The translations under genes and the position numbers were made by a program. Below are positions 1-5,081 of a stretch of DNA of 5,081 bases, piece after piece; the first letter of the stretch is position 1, and each line of letters starts with the position of its first letter. The stretch lies in assembly GCA_014382645.1 (NCBI GenBank), contig JACNJI010000459.1, forward strand, positions 1 to 5,081. Reading direction: 5' to 3'. The DNA comes from Verrucomicrobiota bacterium (lineage in GTDB: Bacteria; Verrucomicrobiota; Verrucomicrobiia; Opitutales; Seribacteraceae). The notes beneath the pieces are model-generated. The model was not told the DNA's origin, did no database searches, and was given only the letters and a program-made list of their open reading frames with translations.

Positions 1-1077
1 GGAAAGCCGCTCTTTCCCTTTCGCCTGAAGAGAGCCCCTACCTCCCCCACCCCAGGTGAACTCACCTCAGCCTACCAACCGGCTCCGGAGTTGCCCGAAT
101 CCTTCATTCGACAAGTCTTCACCAGTGACGACGTTCCCGACCGCTCGCCCGAAGCCCGAGCTCATGTCCTGAAACAGATAGAGGGTGCCCGTTTCGGGTT
201 CTACCAGACCCATGCTCCCGGCATGCCCATCGTCATGATGCCCGGCACACATGGGGGCGCCGAGTGGACAGGGGCCTGCTTCGATCCTGAGAGTGAACTC
301 CTCTACGTAAGCGCCACCGAATTGCCCTCAATCGTTAAGATCACTCGCACCGATCGAGCCGCGGTCGACGAGACTAAACTGACATCCACTGCCGGTCGCA
401 AAATCTACGAAACTTTCTGCATCGCCTGTCACGGGCCCAGCCGCCAAGGCGTGGGTGTAGCCCCTTCCATCGTCGGCTTGTCCTCCCGGCTGAAAGACCA
501 AGACGTTCGCGATCTCATTCCCAAGGGTCGTGGAAGCATGCCGCCCCTTCCCGTACTCGACAAAAAGCAAACTGATGATCTCATGGACTACCTGTTTGAC
601 CGCGACCGTGAGTACCCGAAACCACTGACAAGGCCCGAACGCCCAAGCTACGGCTTTGGCGGGTTCCCCAAGCTCTTCGATCATGAAGGCTACCCCGGCA
701 TAAAGCCGCCTTGGGGCATCCTCTCCGCCATCGACCTAAACAGCGGGAGACTTGCATGGAAAATCCCCTATGGCGAATACGAGGAACTGACGGCACAGGG
801 CATGCCGCTGACCGGCACGCGCAATTTCGGCGGACCCTTGGTCACCAAGGGGGGCCTAGTTTTTTGCTCAGGCACCGCCGACAACAAAATACGGGCCTTC
901 GACAAAACCTCGGGCAAAGAACTGTGGTCCGCCCGTCTGCCTTTCGTTGGTTCCGCTCCACCCGCTACCTACGGGATCAACGGTCGCCAATACATAGTCG
1001 TACCTGCAACCGGCAATGTTCGCGTAACCGCCACAAAGGGCGACGCTTGGGTCGCCTTCGCGCTACCTCGGAAGTAA
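1..1077 (+). CDS. PQQ-dependent dehydrogenase (quinoprotein) with inserted cytochrome c domain, C-terminal part
   Basis: The frame is open from the first base, so the N-terminus lies outside the window; 358 residues are visible, ending at TAA 1075-1077. A TTG at position 91 is internal to the protein and not a credible start, because the upstream residues (GKPLFPF..., then a GE..S.YQPAPELP linker) look like the linker of membrane glucose-dehydrogenase-type quinoproteins. Visible residues 75-118 form a propeller segment (GGAEWTGACFDP, LYVSATE). Residues 130-202 form a cytochrome c domain: haem-binding CIACH at 140-144 and a probable axial Met at 180 in GSMPPLP. Residues 238-358 return to the propeller (FGGPLVTKGGLVF, DNKIRAFDKTSGKELW, PATYGINGRQYIVV). 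The family oxidises alcohols or sugars in the periplasm and passes electrons from PQQ to haem. The substrate is unknown, and the PQQ-contact residues cannot all be checked because the first half is missing. The dioxygenase gene follows after 16 bases, probably in the same transcript. Confidence 0.88.
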   Translation, partial: GKPLFPFRLKRAPTSPTPGELTSAYQPAPELPESFIRQVFTSDDVPDRSPEARAHVLKQIEGARFGFYQTHAPGMPIVMMPGTHGGAEWTGACFDPESELLYVSATELPSIVKITRTDRAAVDETKLTSTAGRKIYETFCIACHGPSRQGVGVAPSIVGLSSRLKDQDVRDLIPKGRGSMPPLPVLDKKQTDDLMDYLFDRDREYPKPLTRPERPSYGFGGFPKLFDHEGYPGIKPPWGILSAIDLNSGRLAWKIPYGEYEELTAQGMPLTGTRNFGGPLVTKGGLVFCSGTADNKIRAFDKTSGKELWSARLPFVGSAPPATYGINGRQYIVVPATGNVRVTATKGDAWVAFALPRK

Positions 1078-1093
1078 GGCAACAGGCGATCCC

Positions 1094-1918
1094 ATGCATC
1101 CCGACGACATACCGAATCCCACCGACGAACAACTGCAAGCTCTAGATCGCGAGGTTTGCTTCGTGCCGACGGAAACTGAAAATCCTAAAGTTCTTACTCC
1201 TGAACAAATCGATCTCTACAATACATTCGGTTACCTGATGCCGTTCGATGGATTGGACGAAGGTGAGATCCGCGACCTCCGCAATTTCTTCGAAGGAGCC
1301 TTGGAGGCGTTTCAAAACATGGGAAGAGACAGTTACTCCATCAGCACCGCTCACCTTCGCTTCGCCCGGATTTATCGCCTCTTGAGCCATCCGGCAATTC
1401 TCGGCCCCGTATCCGACTTGCTAGGCGAAAACCTCGTGGGTTGGGGAGCCCATTTTTTCTGCAAGTTGCCTCGTGACGGCAAAGCAGTGCCTTGGCATCA
1501 GGACGCAATCTATTGGCCGATAACTCCGGCCCGAACGGTAACTGTCTGGTTGGCCATCGACGATGCGGATCCCGAAAACGCGAATATGCGATTCATTCCT
1601 CGATCACACCTGCACGGGGCTATCGACTACCAGCTAAAGGATGACCCGCATGCGGTGCTCAACCTGGAGACGAAAGATCCCGAGAAACACGGCGACCCTT
1701 CGGTCGACGTCACCCTGAAAGCCGGTCAGTTCTCCATGCATTGCGACCTCTTGCTGCACGGCTCGAAACCGAACGGCTCGGATCGACGTCGCTGCGGACT
1801 CACCCTGCGCTACGCCGCGACCGAGGTGAAAGCCTACTACGACTGGCGTCACAAGGGTATCTTGGTCCGCGGTCAAGACGTCTCCGGGAACTGGGCGAAT
1901 CCTGCGGTCCCTAAATAG
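1094..1918 (+). CDS. Phytanoyl-CoA dioxygenase (PhyH) family Fe(II)/2-oxoglutarate oxygenase
   Basis: A complete protein of 274 residues, close to the usual size for bacterial PhyH proteins. These enzymes couple decarboxylation of 2-oxoglutarate to hydroxylation of a small molecule. The iron-binding triad is visible: His135 and Asp137 in VPWHQDAIYW, and distal His222 in LLLHGSKPN. Arg233, eleven residues after the distal His, fits the 2-oxoglutarate-binding Arg of human PHYH (H264/R275 spacing). Other family-like segments are TFGYLMPFDGL near 44-54, TVTVWLAIDDAD at 148-159 and MRFIPRSH at 165-172. There is no signal peptide or membrane segment, so it should be cytoplasmic, unlike its neighbours. 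ATG 1094 is the start, with only a weak AGG (1084-1086) seven bases upstream. It lies 16 bases after the quinoprotein gene and is probably co-transcribed with it. The substrate cannot be inferred; the family also includes ectoine and secondary-metabolite hydroxylases. Confidence 0.9.
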   Translation: MHPDDIPNPTDEQLQALDREVCFVPTETENPKVLTPEQIDLYNTFGYLMPFDGLDEGEIRDLRNFFEGALEAFQNMGRDSYSISTAHLRFARIYRLLSHPAILGPVSDLLGENLVGWGAHFFCKLPRDGKAVPWHQDAIYWPITPARTVTVWLAIDDADPENANMRFIPRSHLHGAIDYQLKDDPHAVLNLETKDPEKHGDPSVDVTLKAGQFSMHCDLLLHGSKPNGSDRRRCGLTLRYAATEVKAYYDWRHKGILVRGQDVSGNWANPAVPK

Positions 1919-1926
1919 ACCCGTTC

Positions 1927-1968
1927 TTGACAATTCCCTTTCCCCTCGGATCAAGACCTAAGTATCTT
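1927..1968 (+). promoter_or_regulatory. Possible promoter upstream of the seven-repeat gene
   Basis: An exact TTGACA (-35 consensus) lies at 1927-1932, just after the dioxygenase stop. At normal spacing (16-18 bases) no convincing -10 is present; the best is GATCAA, matching three of six. TAAGTATCTT at 1959-1968 is AT-rich but about 26-30 bases away. The gap is the first in the window long enough to start a separate transcript, but the site may be chance. Confidence 0.2.
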
Positions 1969-1997
1969 TTCCGGCCGATCTCCGATCATTGAACTTC

Positions 1998-3398
1998 ATG
2001 CACAAAATATCTTTGATCTGCTTCTCCTTGGTCGTGCTCTGTTCCGCCTCCGGAGATCATGAGTTCAAGGCGAACTCTCACCTTTTGGCCAAACACCTCA
2101 ATAAACAATCCGAGGTGTCGGTCAACGCCATCCTTCTGGCGACCAGTGGCACCGACATTTTCCACCTTGATGCTGCTGCAGTAGAATACATCCGCTCAAA
2201 GACAAAGCAAGTTGCACCCAAAGTAGAATGGGTAATTGGTCAAGGCACCGACCAAGGAGAATATGTCTTCGATGGCTTGCAGACGAAAGACGGTGGATTC
2301 ATCGCGGTTGGGAAAACCAACGAAAGAGGCGGAGGCAGTTGCCATGCAATTATTATCAAGACAAACGGAAAAGGAAAACTGGAATGGCAACGCATCGTTG
2401 GGGAAAAGGAACGCCATGAGGAAGGACGCCGCATCATCGAAAGCTCAACGGGTTACTACTTGGGAGGGACCTTTACGCAGGGTGGGAAGACAGGTGCAGG
2501 AATAGTAAAACTGGATAAAAAAGGGATGATTGTCTGGACAAGGGTCTACCCACACGCAAGGCATGGCGCCATAAGAGGAATCGATTTGGCAAAGGATGGA
2601 ATCGTTGTCACCGGATACACCGATTACGCAGAGGAAGAAGTTCCCTTCATCGCGGACGAAGCGAAGGGATTCGTGATGAAAACCGATTTCCAAGGGAAAC
2701 CAGTTTGGCGAAGGCAGCTAAGCGTAAACCAAGGGACCAAGGTAAAGGTCGATGTACAAAACGGGGGCTTCGTTCTTTGCTCCACGGTGTGGAGATTCTC
2801 CAAAGGCAGTGACCATCAGGACGCTTGCCTCATCAAGCTCGACCCAAAGGGGAGAGTGGAGTGGCAAAAAACATACGGAGGGTCAGGAAACGACCAGTGC
2901 TTCGATATGGACCTGACTGACGATGGCTATGTCTTGGACGGTCACACGACGAGCTTCGGTAAAGAGGGATGGGATGCATGGCTGGTGAAGGTGGGTCTCA
3001 AGGGAGACCTGAAATGGCAAAAATCTTTCGACCGACCCCTTGGCGGGAACCCAAGGCAAATCTTTGACGAGTGTTATGGTGTAAAGACGATCCCGGATGG
3101 GAGATTCGTCCTAGCCTGCGGTTCGGGGATCGAACCGGAAAACGTAAGAAACAGAAAAGATCCACGCAACACATGGGCCGCCTACCTCGTTCGAACTGAC
3201 GACAAAGGGAATCTCTTGTGGGAATATAGCTACCATACCCCGAAAGAAGGACACAACGCCGCCGAGTATATCGCCTTGTGCCGTGATGGCGGTTTTCTCG
3301 TCTTCCTCGACTCGGACACTGCAGGAGAAATGGGGGAAGAAAACATCGGATTCTTGAAACTAACCTCACCCAAAAAAGAGAAGCGCAAAATTCATTAG
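1998..3398 (+). CDS. Secreted seven-repeat, probable beta-propeller protein of unknown function
   Basis: This encodes 466 residues from ATG 1998. A TTG at 1989 would add three residues, and neither start has a Shine-Dalgarno sequence; ATG was preferred because it opens a standard signal peptide (MHK, hydrophobic ISLICFSLVVLCSAS). Cleavage after Ser18 would leave GDHEFK. The Cys at 15 is preceded by Leu, which does not make a good lipobox. Residues 19-75 form a lead-in, followed by seven tandem units of roughly 50 residues, each opening with a Trp at 78, 130, 180, 237, 289, 340 and 408. A typical unit reads W-x-x-x-G...DGG(F/Y)(I/V)(L/A)-x-G-x-T...(I/L)(I/V)K-x-(D/N)-x-x-G-x-(L/V)-x-W. Seven units and this strand pattern suggest a seven-bladed propeller, possibly binding a ligand or partner outside the cytoplasm. 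No catalytic motif is recognised. The coding sequence is A-rich: bases 2341-2400 are 42% G+C by hand count, against 67% in 4921-4980. Confidence 0.85.
   Translation: MHKISLICFSLVVLCSASGDHEFKANSHLLAKHLNKQSEVSVNAILLATSGTDIFHLDAAAVEYIRSKTKQVAPKVEWVIGQGTDQGEYVFDGLQTKDGGFIAVGKTNERGGGSCHAIIIKTNGKGKLEWQRIVGEKERHEEGRRIIESSTGYYLGGTFTQGGKTGAGIVKLDKKGMIVWTRVYPHARHGAIRGIDLAKDGIVVTGYTDYAEEEVPFIADEAKGFVMKTDFQGKPVWRRQLSVNQGTKVKVDVQNGGFVLCSTVWRFSKGSDHQDACLIKLDPKGRVEWQKTYGGSGNDQCFDMDLTDDGYVLDGHTTSFGKEGWDAWLVKVGLKGDLKWQKSFDRPLGGNPRQIFDECYGVKTIPDGRFVLACGSGIEPENVRNRKDPRNTWAAYLVRTDDKGNLLWEYSYHTPKEGHNAAEYIALCRDGGFLVFLDSDTAGEMGEENIGFLKLTSPKKEKRKIH
2223..3362 (+). repeat. Seven tandem Trp-anchored protein repeats
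   Basis: Seven in-frame repeats of about 50 residues lie within the secreted protein. The distances between opening Trp residues are 52, 50, 57, 52, 51 and 68. The fifth unit is the clearest (VEWQKTYGGSGND, then TDDGYVLDGHT, then DAWLVKVGLKGD). The sixth is lengthened by an insertion around GSGIEPENVRNRKDPRN. The repeats are conserved in protein pattern rather than in DNA, so they look old and not recently duplicated. The last unit ends at FLKL, eleven residues before a Lys-rich C-terminus. Confidence 0.75.
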
Positions 3399-3402
3399 CG
3401 CA

Positions 3403-3492
3403 TAATGGTGAAATTTCTTTTTTTGACATATGCAAACCCTCGCCTTGCAAAAGTTATCATGAAACGCCTAAACTCATAATTTCACCTCATTA
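3403..3492. repeat. Imperfect inverted repeat spanning the intergenic gap
   Basis: The left arm TAATGGTGAAATT (3403-3415) is matched by the reverse complement of AATTTCACCTCATTA (3478-3492), with a two-base bulge in the right arm. That gives nine uninterrupted pairs plus four more, separated by 62 bases. The arms enclose a TTGACA and a CATAAT. They could be paired operator half-sites, a long-loop RNA stem, or chance in AT-rich DNA. The core GAAATTTC at 3410-3417 is itself a palindrome. Confidence 0.4.
3423..3480 (+). promoter_or_regulatory. Candidate promoter region for the DUF1080 pair
   Basis: The 121-base gap 3399-3519 is the longest non-coding stretch in the window and is AT-rich. It holds an exact TTGACA at 3423-3428, but the hexamer 17 bases downstream (TGCAAA) is a poor -10. 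CATAAT at 3475-3480 matches TATAAT in five of six, with only a weak upstream partner (TTATCA, 3454-3459, spacer 15). A promoter here is plausible on position alone; the exact elements are uncertain. No Shine-Dalgarno sequence precedes ATG 3520. Confidence 0.3.
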
Positions 3493-3519
3493 ATCCAGAC
3501 ACTATCCAATCACTAATCC

Positions 3520-4182
3520 ATGAAGAAGCACCGCATTCTCTCTCTCGCCTTGGTCCTAATGATCGGGCTTTCCGCTAACGCTGATCACCACGCCAAGGAA
3601 TTCGTTTCCATTTTTGACGGCAAGTCCCTCGAGGGTTGGACCCAGCGCAACGGCACCGCCACCTACGAGGTGAAAGACGGAACCATTGTCGGCACGACCA
3701 AGAAAGGAAGCCCTAACTCGTTTCTCTGCTCGAACGAACTCTACGGCGACTTCGAACTTCTCTTTGAGGTAAAGGTGCACAACAACTTGAACTCAGGCGT
3801 GCAAATCCGTTCACAAACAAAGGGAGGACCCAAGGGACGGGTAAACGGACCCCAAGTGGAAATTGAAGCAAGTGGAAATAAGGGAGCCGAATCAGGTTAC
3901 CTTTACGGTGAGGCAGCCGGCGGATGGATGACTCCCGCAGACAAGCGCAAGCCCCACAAGCACTTCAAGGACGGTGAGTGGAATAAATATAGAGTTCTCG
4001 CCGAGGGTGCCCGCATTCAGACTTGGATCAACGACCACCAAATTTCTGACCTCGTAGACGAGGGAAAGCTCAAAACACACCCAAAGGGCTTCATTGGTTT
4101 GCAAGTGCACGGCGTCGGCAACGGCGGACCCTTCGACGTCGCTTGGCGCAACCTTAAGATTCGCGTAATCAAGAAGAAGTAG
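3520..4182 (+). CDS. Secreted DUF1080 (3-keto-disaccharide hydrolase family) protein, first copy
   Basis: A 220-residue exported protein. The signal peptide is MKKHR followed by a hydrophobic run to LSANA, with probable cleavage after Ala21 leaving DHHAKEF. The rest is a single DUF1080/PF06439 domain, a concanavalin-like beta-sandwich: opening motif FVSIFDGKSLEGW (28-40), VKDGTIVG (51-58), YGDFELLFEVKV (75-86), NSGVQIRSQ (91-99), PQVEIE (111-116), SGYLYGE (125-131), GEWNKYRV (152-159), WINDHQISDL (169-178), GFIGLQVHG (190-198) and WRNLKIR (209-215). Characterised members act on 3-keto-glycosides made by prior oxidation at C3 of a sugar; the activity here is inferred from family only. The protein should act in the periplasm or outside. 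A paralogue starts 19 bases after its stop, so the two are almost certainly co-transcribed, perhaps from the gap upstream. The start is clear from the signal peptide despite the lack of a ribosome-binding site. Confidence 0.92.
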   Translation: MKKHRILSLALVLMIGLSANADHHAKEFVSIFDGKSLEGWTQRNGTATYEVKDGTIVGTTKKGSPNSFLCSNELYGDFELLFEVKVHNNLNSGVQIRSQTKGGPKGRVNGPQVEIEASGNKGAESGYLYGEAAGGWMTPADKRKPHKHFKDGEWNKYRVLAEGARIQTWINDHQISDLVDEGKLKTHPKGFIGLQVHGVGNGGPFDVAWRNLKIRVIKKK

Positions 4183-4201
4183 CCCGCAACCCATATTCAA
4201 A

Positions 4202-4846
4202 ATGAAAAAAACATTACTCACTATAATCTCGGCAATCTTCTTAACGACTGCCCTCGTTGCTAAACATCACAAGGACAAGGACGGTTTCGTCAGTCTTTAC
4301 AATGGCAAGGATCTCGCCAATTGGAATACCACGGGCAACTGGATTCCGCAGAAGGACGGATCCCTGCTCATCCATCCTCGTCCCGGAGAAAAAGGTTGGC
4401 AACGCTACGATGCCTACCTGACGTCCGAAAAGAAGTACAAGGATTTCATTCTCCAAGTGGAATACAAGTATCCTAAAGGCGGCAACAGCGGCGTCTATTT
4501 CCGCATCGGCGATCCAAAGGATCCCGTAAAAACGGGAATCGAGTGTCAGATACTCGACTCAGCCGGCAAACCCGACGACAAGATGGGACACCACGATCAC
4601 GGTGGCATCATCCGCACGGTGGGAGCGACCAAGAACATGTCAAAGAAACCCGGCGAATGGAACAAGATGATCCTTACCTGCAAAGGGTATCATCTCCACG
4701 TAAACCTAAATGGTGAAGACATCGTGGATATTCAGCTCGACAAGACCCCCGTGAAAGATCGCCCCTTGGAAGGCTACATTTCCCTACAGGATCACGGGGA
4801 ACCGAATAACCTCCACTTTCGCAACATCCGCATCAAGGAGCTGTAA
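4202..4846 (+). CDS. Secreted DUF1080 (3-keto-disaccharide hydrolase family) protein, second copy
   Basis: A 214-residue exported protein with signal peptide MKKTLLTIISAIFLTTALVA; cleavage after Ala20 would leave KHHKDKDGF. The DUF1080 domain follows: FVSLYNGKDLANW (29-41), DGSLLIHP (52-59), YKDFILQVEYKY (79-90), GGNSGVYFRIG (93-103), IECQILDSAG (113-122), a His-rich loop MGHHDHGGI (128-136), GEWNKMILTC (151-160), HLHVNLNGE (164-172) and GYISLQDHGEPNNLHFRNIRI (191-211). It carries the common QILD motif where the upstream copy has PQVEIE, and the two differ widely in the middle. They therefore look like distinct subfamilies, probably with different substrates, and not a recent duplication. No Shine-Dalgarno sequence precedes the ATG. 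The protease gene starts 17 bases after the stop, suggesting one transcript. The hydrolase function is inferred from family. Confidence 0.92.
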   Translation: MKKTLLTIISAIFLTTALVAKHHKDKDGFVSLYNGKDLANWNTTGNWIPQKDGSLLIHPRPGEKGWQRYDAYLTSEKKYKDFILQVEYKYPKGGNSGVYFRIGDPKDPVKTGIECQILDSAGKPDDKMGHHDHGGIIRTVGATKNMSKKPGEWNKMILTCKGYHLHVNLNGEDIVDIQLDKTPVKDRPLEGYISLQDHGEPNNLHFRNIRIKEL

Positions 4847-4863
4847 GCCCTAGGCGCCAAACC

Positions 4864-5081
4864 ATGCGGCTGCTGAAGGCCATAATTACTGGGTTTGTAC
4901 TCGGTTCGGGCGTCCTGCCCGCCGTGCCGCCTGAGGATTCGCTTCGCGTTACGCCGATCGTCCGCACAGTCCGCAAGACGGAACCTGCTGTCGCGGCCGT
5001 CTTCAGCCAAGGCGAAGGTCGGCTATCGATGGGGAGCGGCAGTTTGATTCACAAGGATGGGTATGTCCTGACCAACGACCA
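4864..5081 (+). CDS. Trypsin/HtrA-like serine protease, N-terminal fragment
   Basis: The reading frame opens at ATG 4864 and runs off the window; 72 full codons are visible. The first 20 residues (MRLLKAIITGFVLGSGVLPA) form a probable signal peptide or membrane anchor. Residues 42-48 (AVAAVFS) and then GSGSLIHKDGYVLTND (57-72) match the start of the HtrA/DegP trypsin fold, where GSG-x-x-I-x-x-x-G-Y-x-L-T-N-x-H-V leads to the catalytic His. The next codon begins with CA, so that His is expected exactly at the window edge. The Asp and Ser of the triad and any PDZ domains lie outside. A weak AGG at 4852-4854 sits nine bases upstream. It lies 17 bases after the second DUF1080 gene. Its role is probably quality control or processing of envelope proteins. 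Its base composition is more G+C-rich than that of the genes before it. Confidence 0.82.
   Translation, partial: MRLLKAIITGFVLGSGVLPAVPPEDSLRVTPIVRTVRKTEPAVAAVFSQGEGRLSMGSGSLIHKDGYVLTND

Noticed and set aside
91..93. TTG as the start of the quinoprotein gene
   Set aside because: The frame is open to base 1 and the upstream residues fit the quinoprotein linker, so the gene is truncated by the window edge.
711..1145. Open reading frame of 144 codons on the + strand overlapping the quinoprotein and dioxygenase genes
   Set aside because: It lies in another frame over well-supported quinoprotein motifs, and its translation is Arg/His-rich low-complexity sequence with no recognisable domain.
1989..1991. 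TTG as the start of the seven-repeat gene
   Set aside because: It adds only three residues, lacks a ribosome-binding site, and the ATG at 1998 gives a normal signal peptide; it cannot be fully excluded.
2031..2042. Lipobox in the seven-repeat protein signal peptide (VVLC)
   Set aside because: Leu directly before the Cys is not accepted by the usual lipobox pattern, so ordinary signal peptidase I cleavage is more likely.
3383..3424. Possible rho-independent terminator after the seven-repeat gene (T-run at 3418-3424)
   Set aside because: The sequence before the T-run is the palindrome GAAATTTC, which cannot form a stem with a loop, and the GCGC pair further upstream gives only a four-pair stem at the wrong distance.
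2998..3450. 150-codon antisense open reading frame over the end of the seven-repeat gene
   Set aside because: The sense strand encodes clear repeat units throughout; the antisense translation is Arg/Cys-rich with no domain.
3892..4221. 109-codon antisense open reading frame over the DUF1080 genes
   Set aside because: It overlaps conserved DUF1080 motifs on the other strand and shows no family features.
4847..4863. CCTAGG and GGCGCC palindromes between the second DUF1080 gene and the protease gene
   Set aside because: These are six-base palindromes in a 17-base gap, with no repeat elsewhere to suggest an operator or terminator.

Overview
The window reads entirely on the + strand and holds six protein-coding genes: two cut by the window edges and four complete. 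No RNA gene, CRISPR array or insertion sequence is visible. The gene content points to a PVC-superphylum bacterium, most likely a Verrucomicrobiota (a planctomycete is the main alternative). It combines a quinoprotein dehydrogenase fused to a c-type cytochrome, a PhyH-type dioxygenase, tandem secreted DUF1080 proteins and an HtrA-like protease. Most starts also lack a good Shine-Dalgarno sequence. The lineage is inferred from family content, not from a marker gene.

Layout. Positions 1-1077 encode the C-terminal part of a PQQ-type beta-propeller dehydrogenase with a cytochrome c domain inserted between propeller segments. After 16 bases comes a complete Fe(II)/2-oxoglutarate dioxygenase of the phytanoyl-CoA dioxygenase family (1094-1918), probably co-transcribed. 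A 79-base gap containing a TTGACA hexamer leads to a secreted protein built of seven tandem ~50-residue units (1998-3398), read here as a likely seven-bladed propeller of unknown function. The longest gap (3399-3519) carries an imperfect inverted repeat and weak promoter-like elements. It is followed by a tight group: two secreted DUF1080 proteins (3520-4182 and 4202-4846, 19 bases apart), then the start of a trypsin/HtrA-like serine protease (4864 to the window end, 17 bases further on).

How the genes may work together. DUF1080 (PF06439) members are known as 3-keto-disaccharide/3-keto-glycoside hydrolases, acting on sugars first oxidised at C3. An exported quinoprotein-cytochrome and exported DUF1080 enzymes would suit an extracytoplasmic route that oxidises and then cleaves glycosides, but no substrate can be read from the sequence. 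The dioxygenase has no signal peptide and would act in the cytoplasm. An unexpected shared feature is that the three complete exported proteins are all predicted to begin, after signal peptide removal, with X-X-His (GDH, DHH, KHH). This is the form of an N-terminal copper/nickel-binding (ATCUN) motif.
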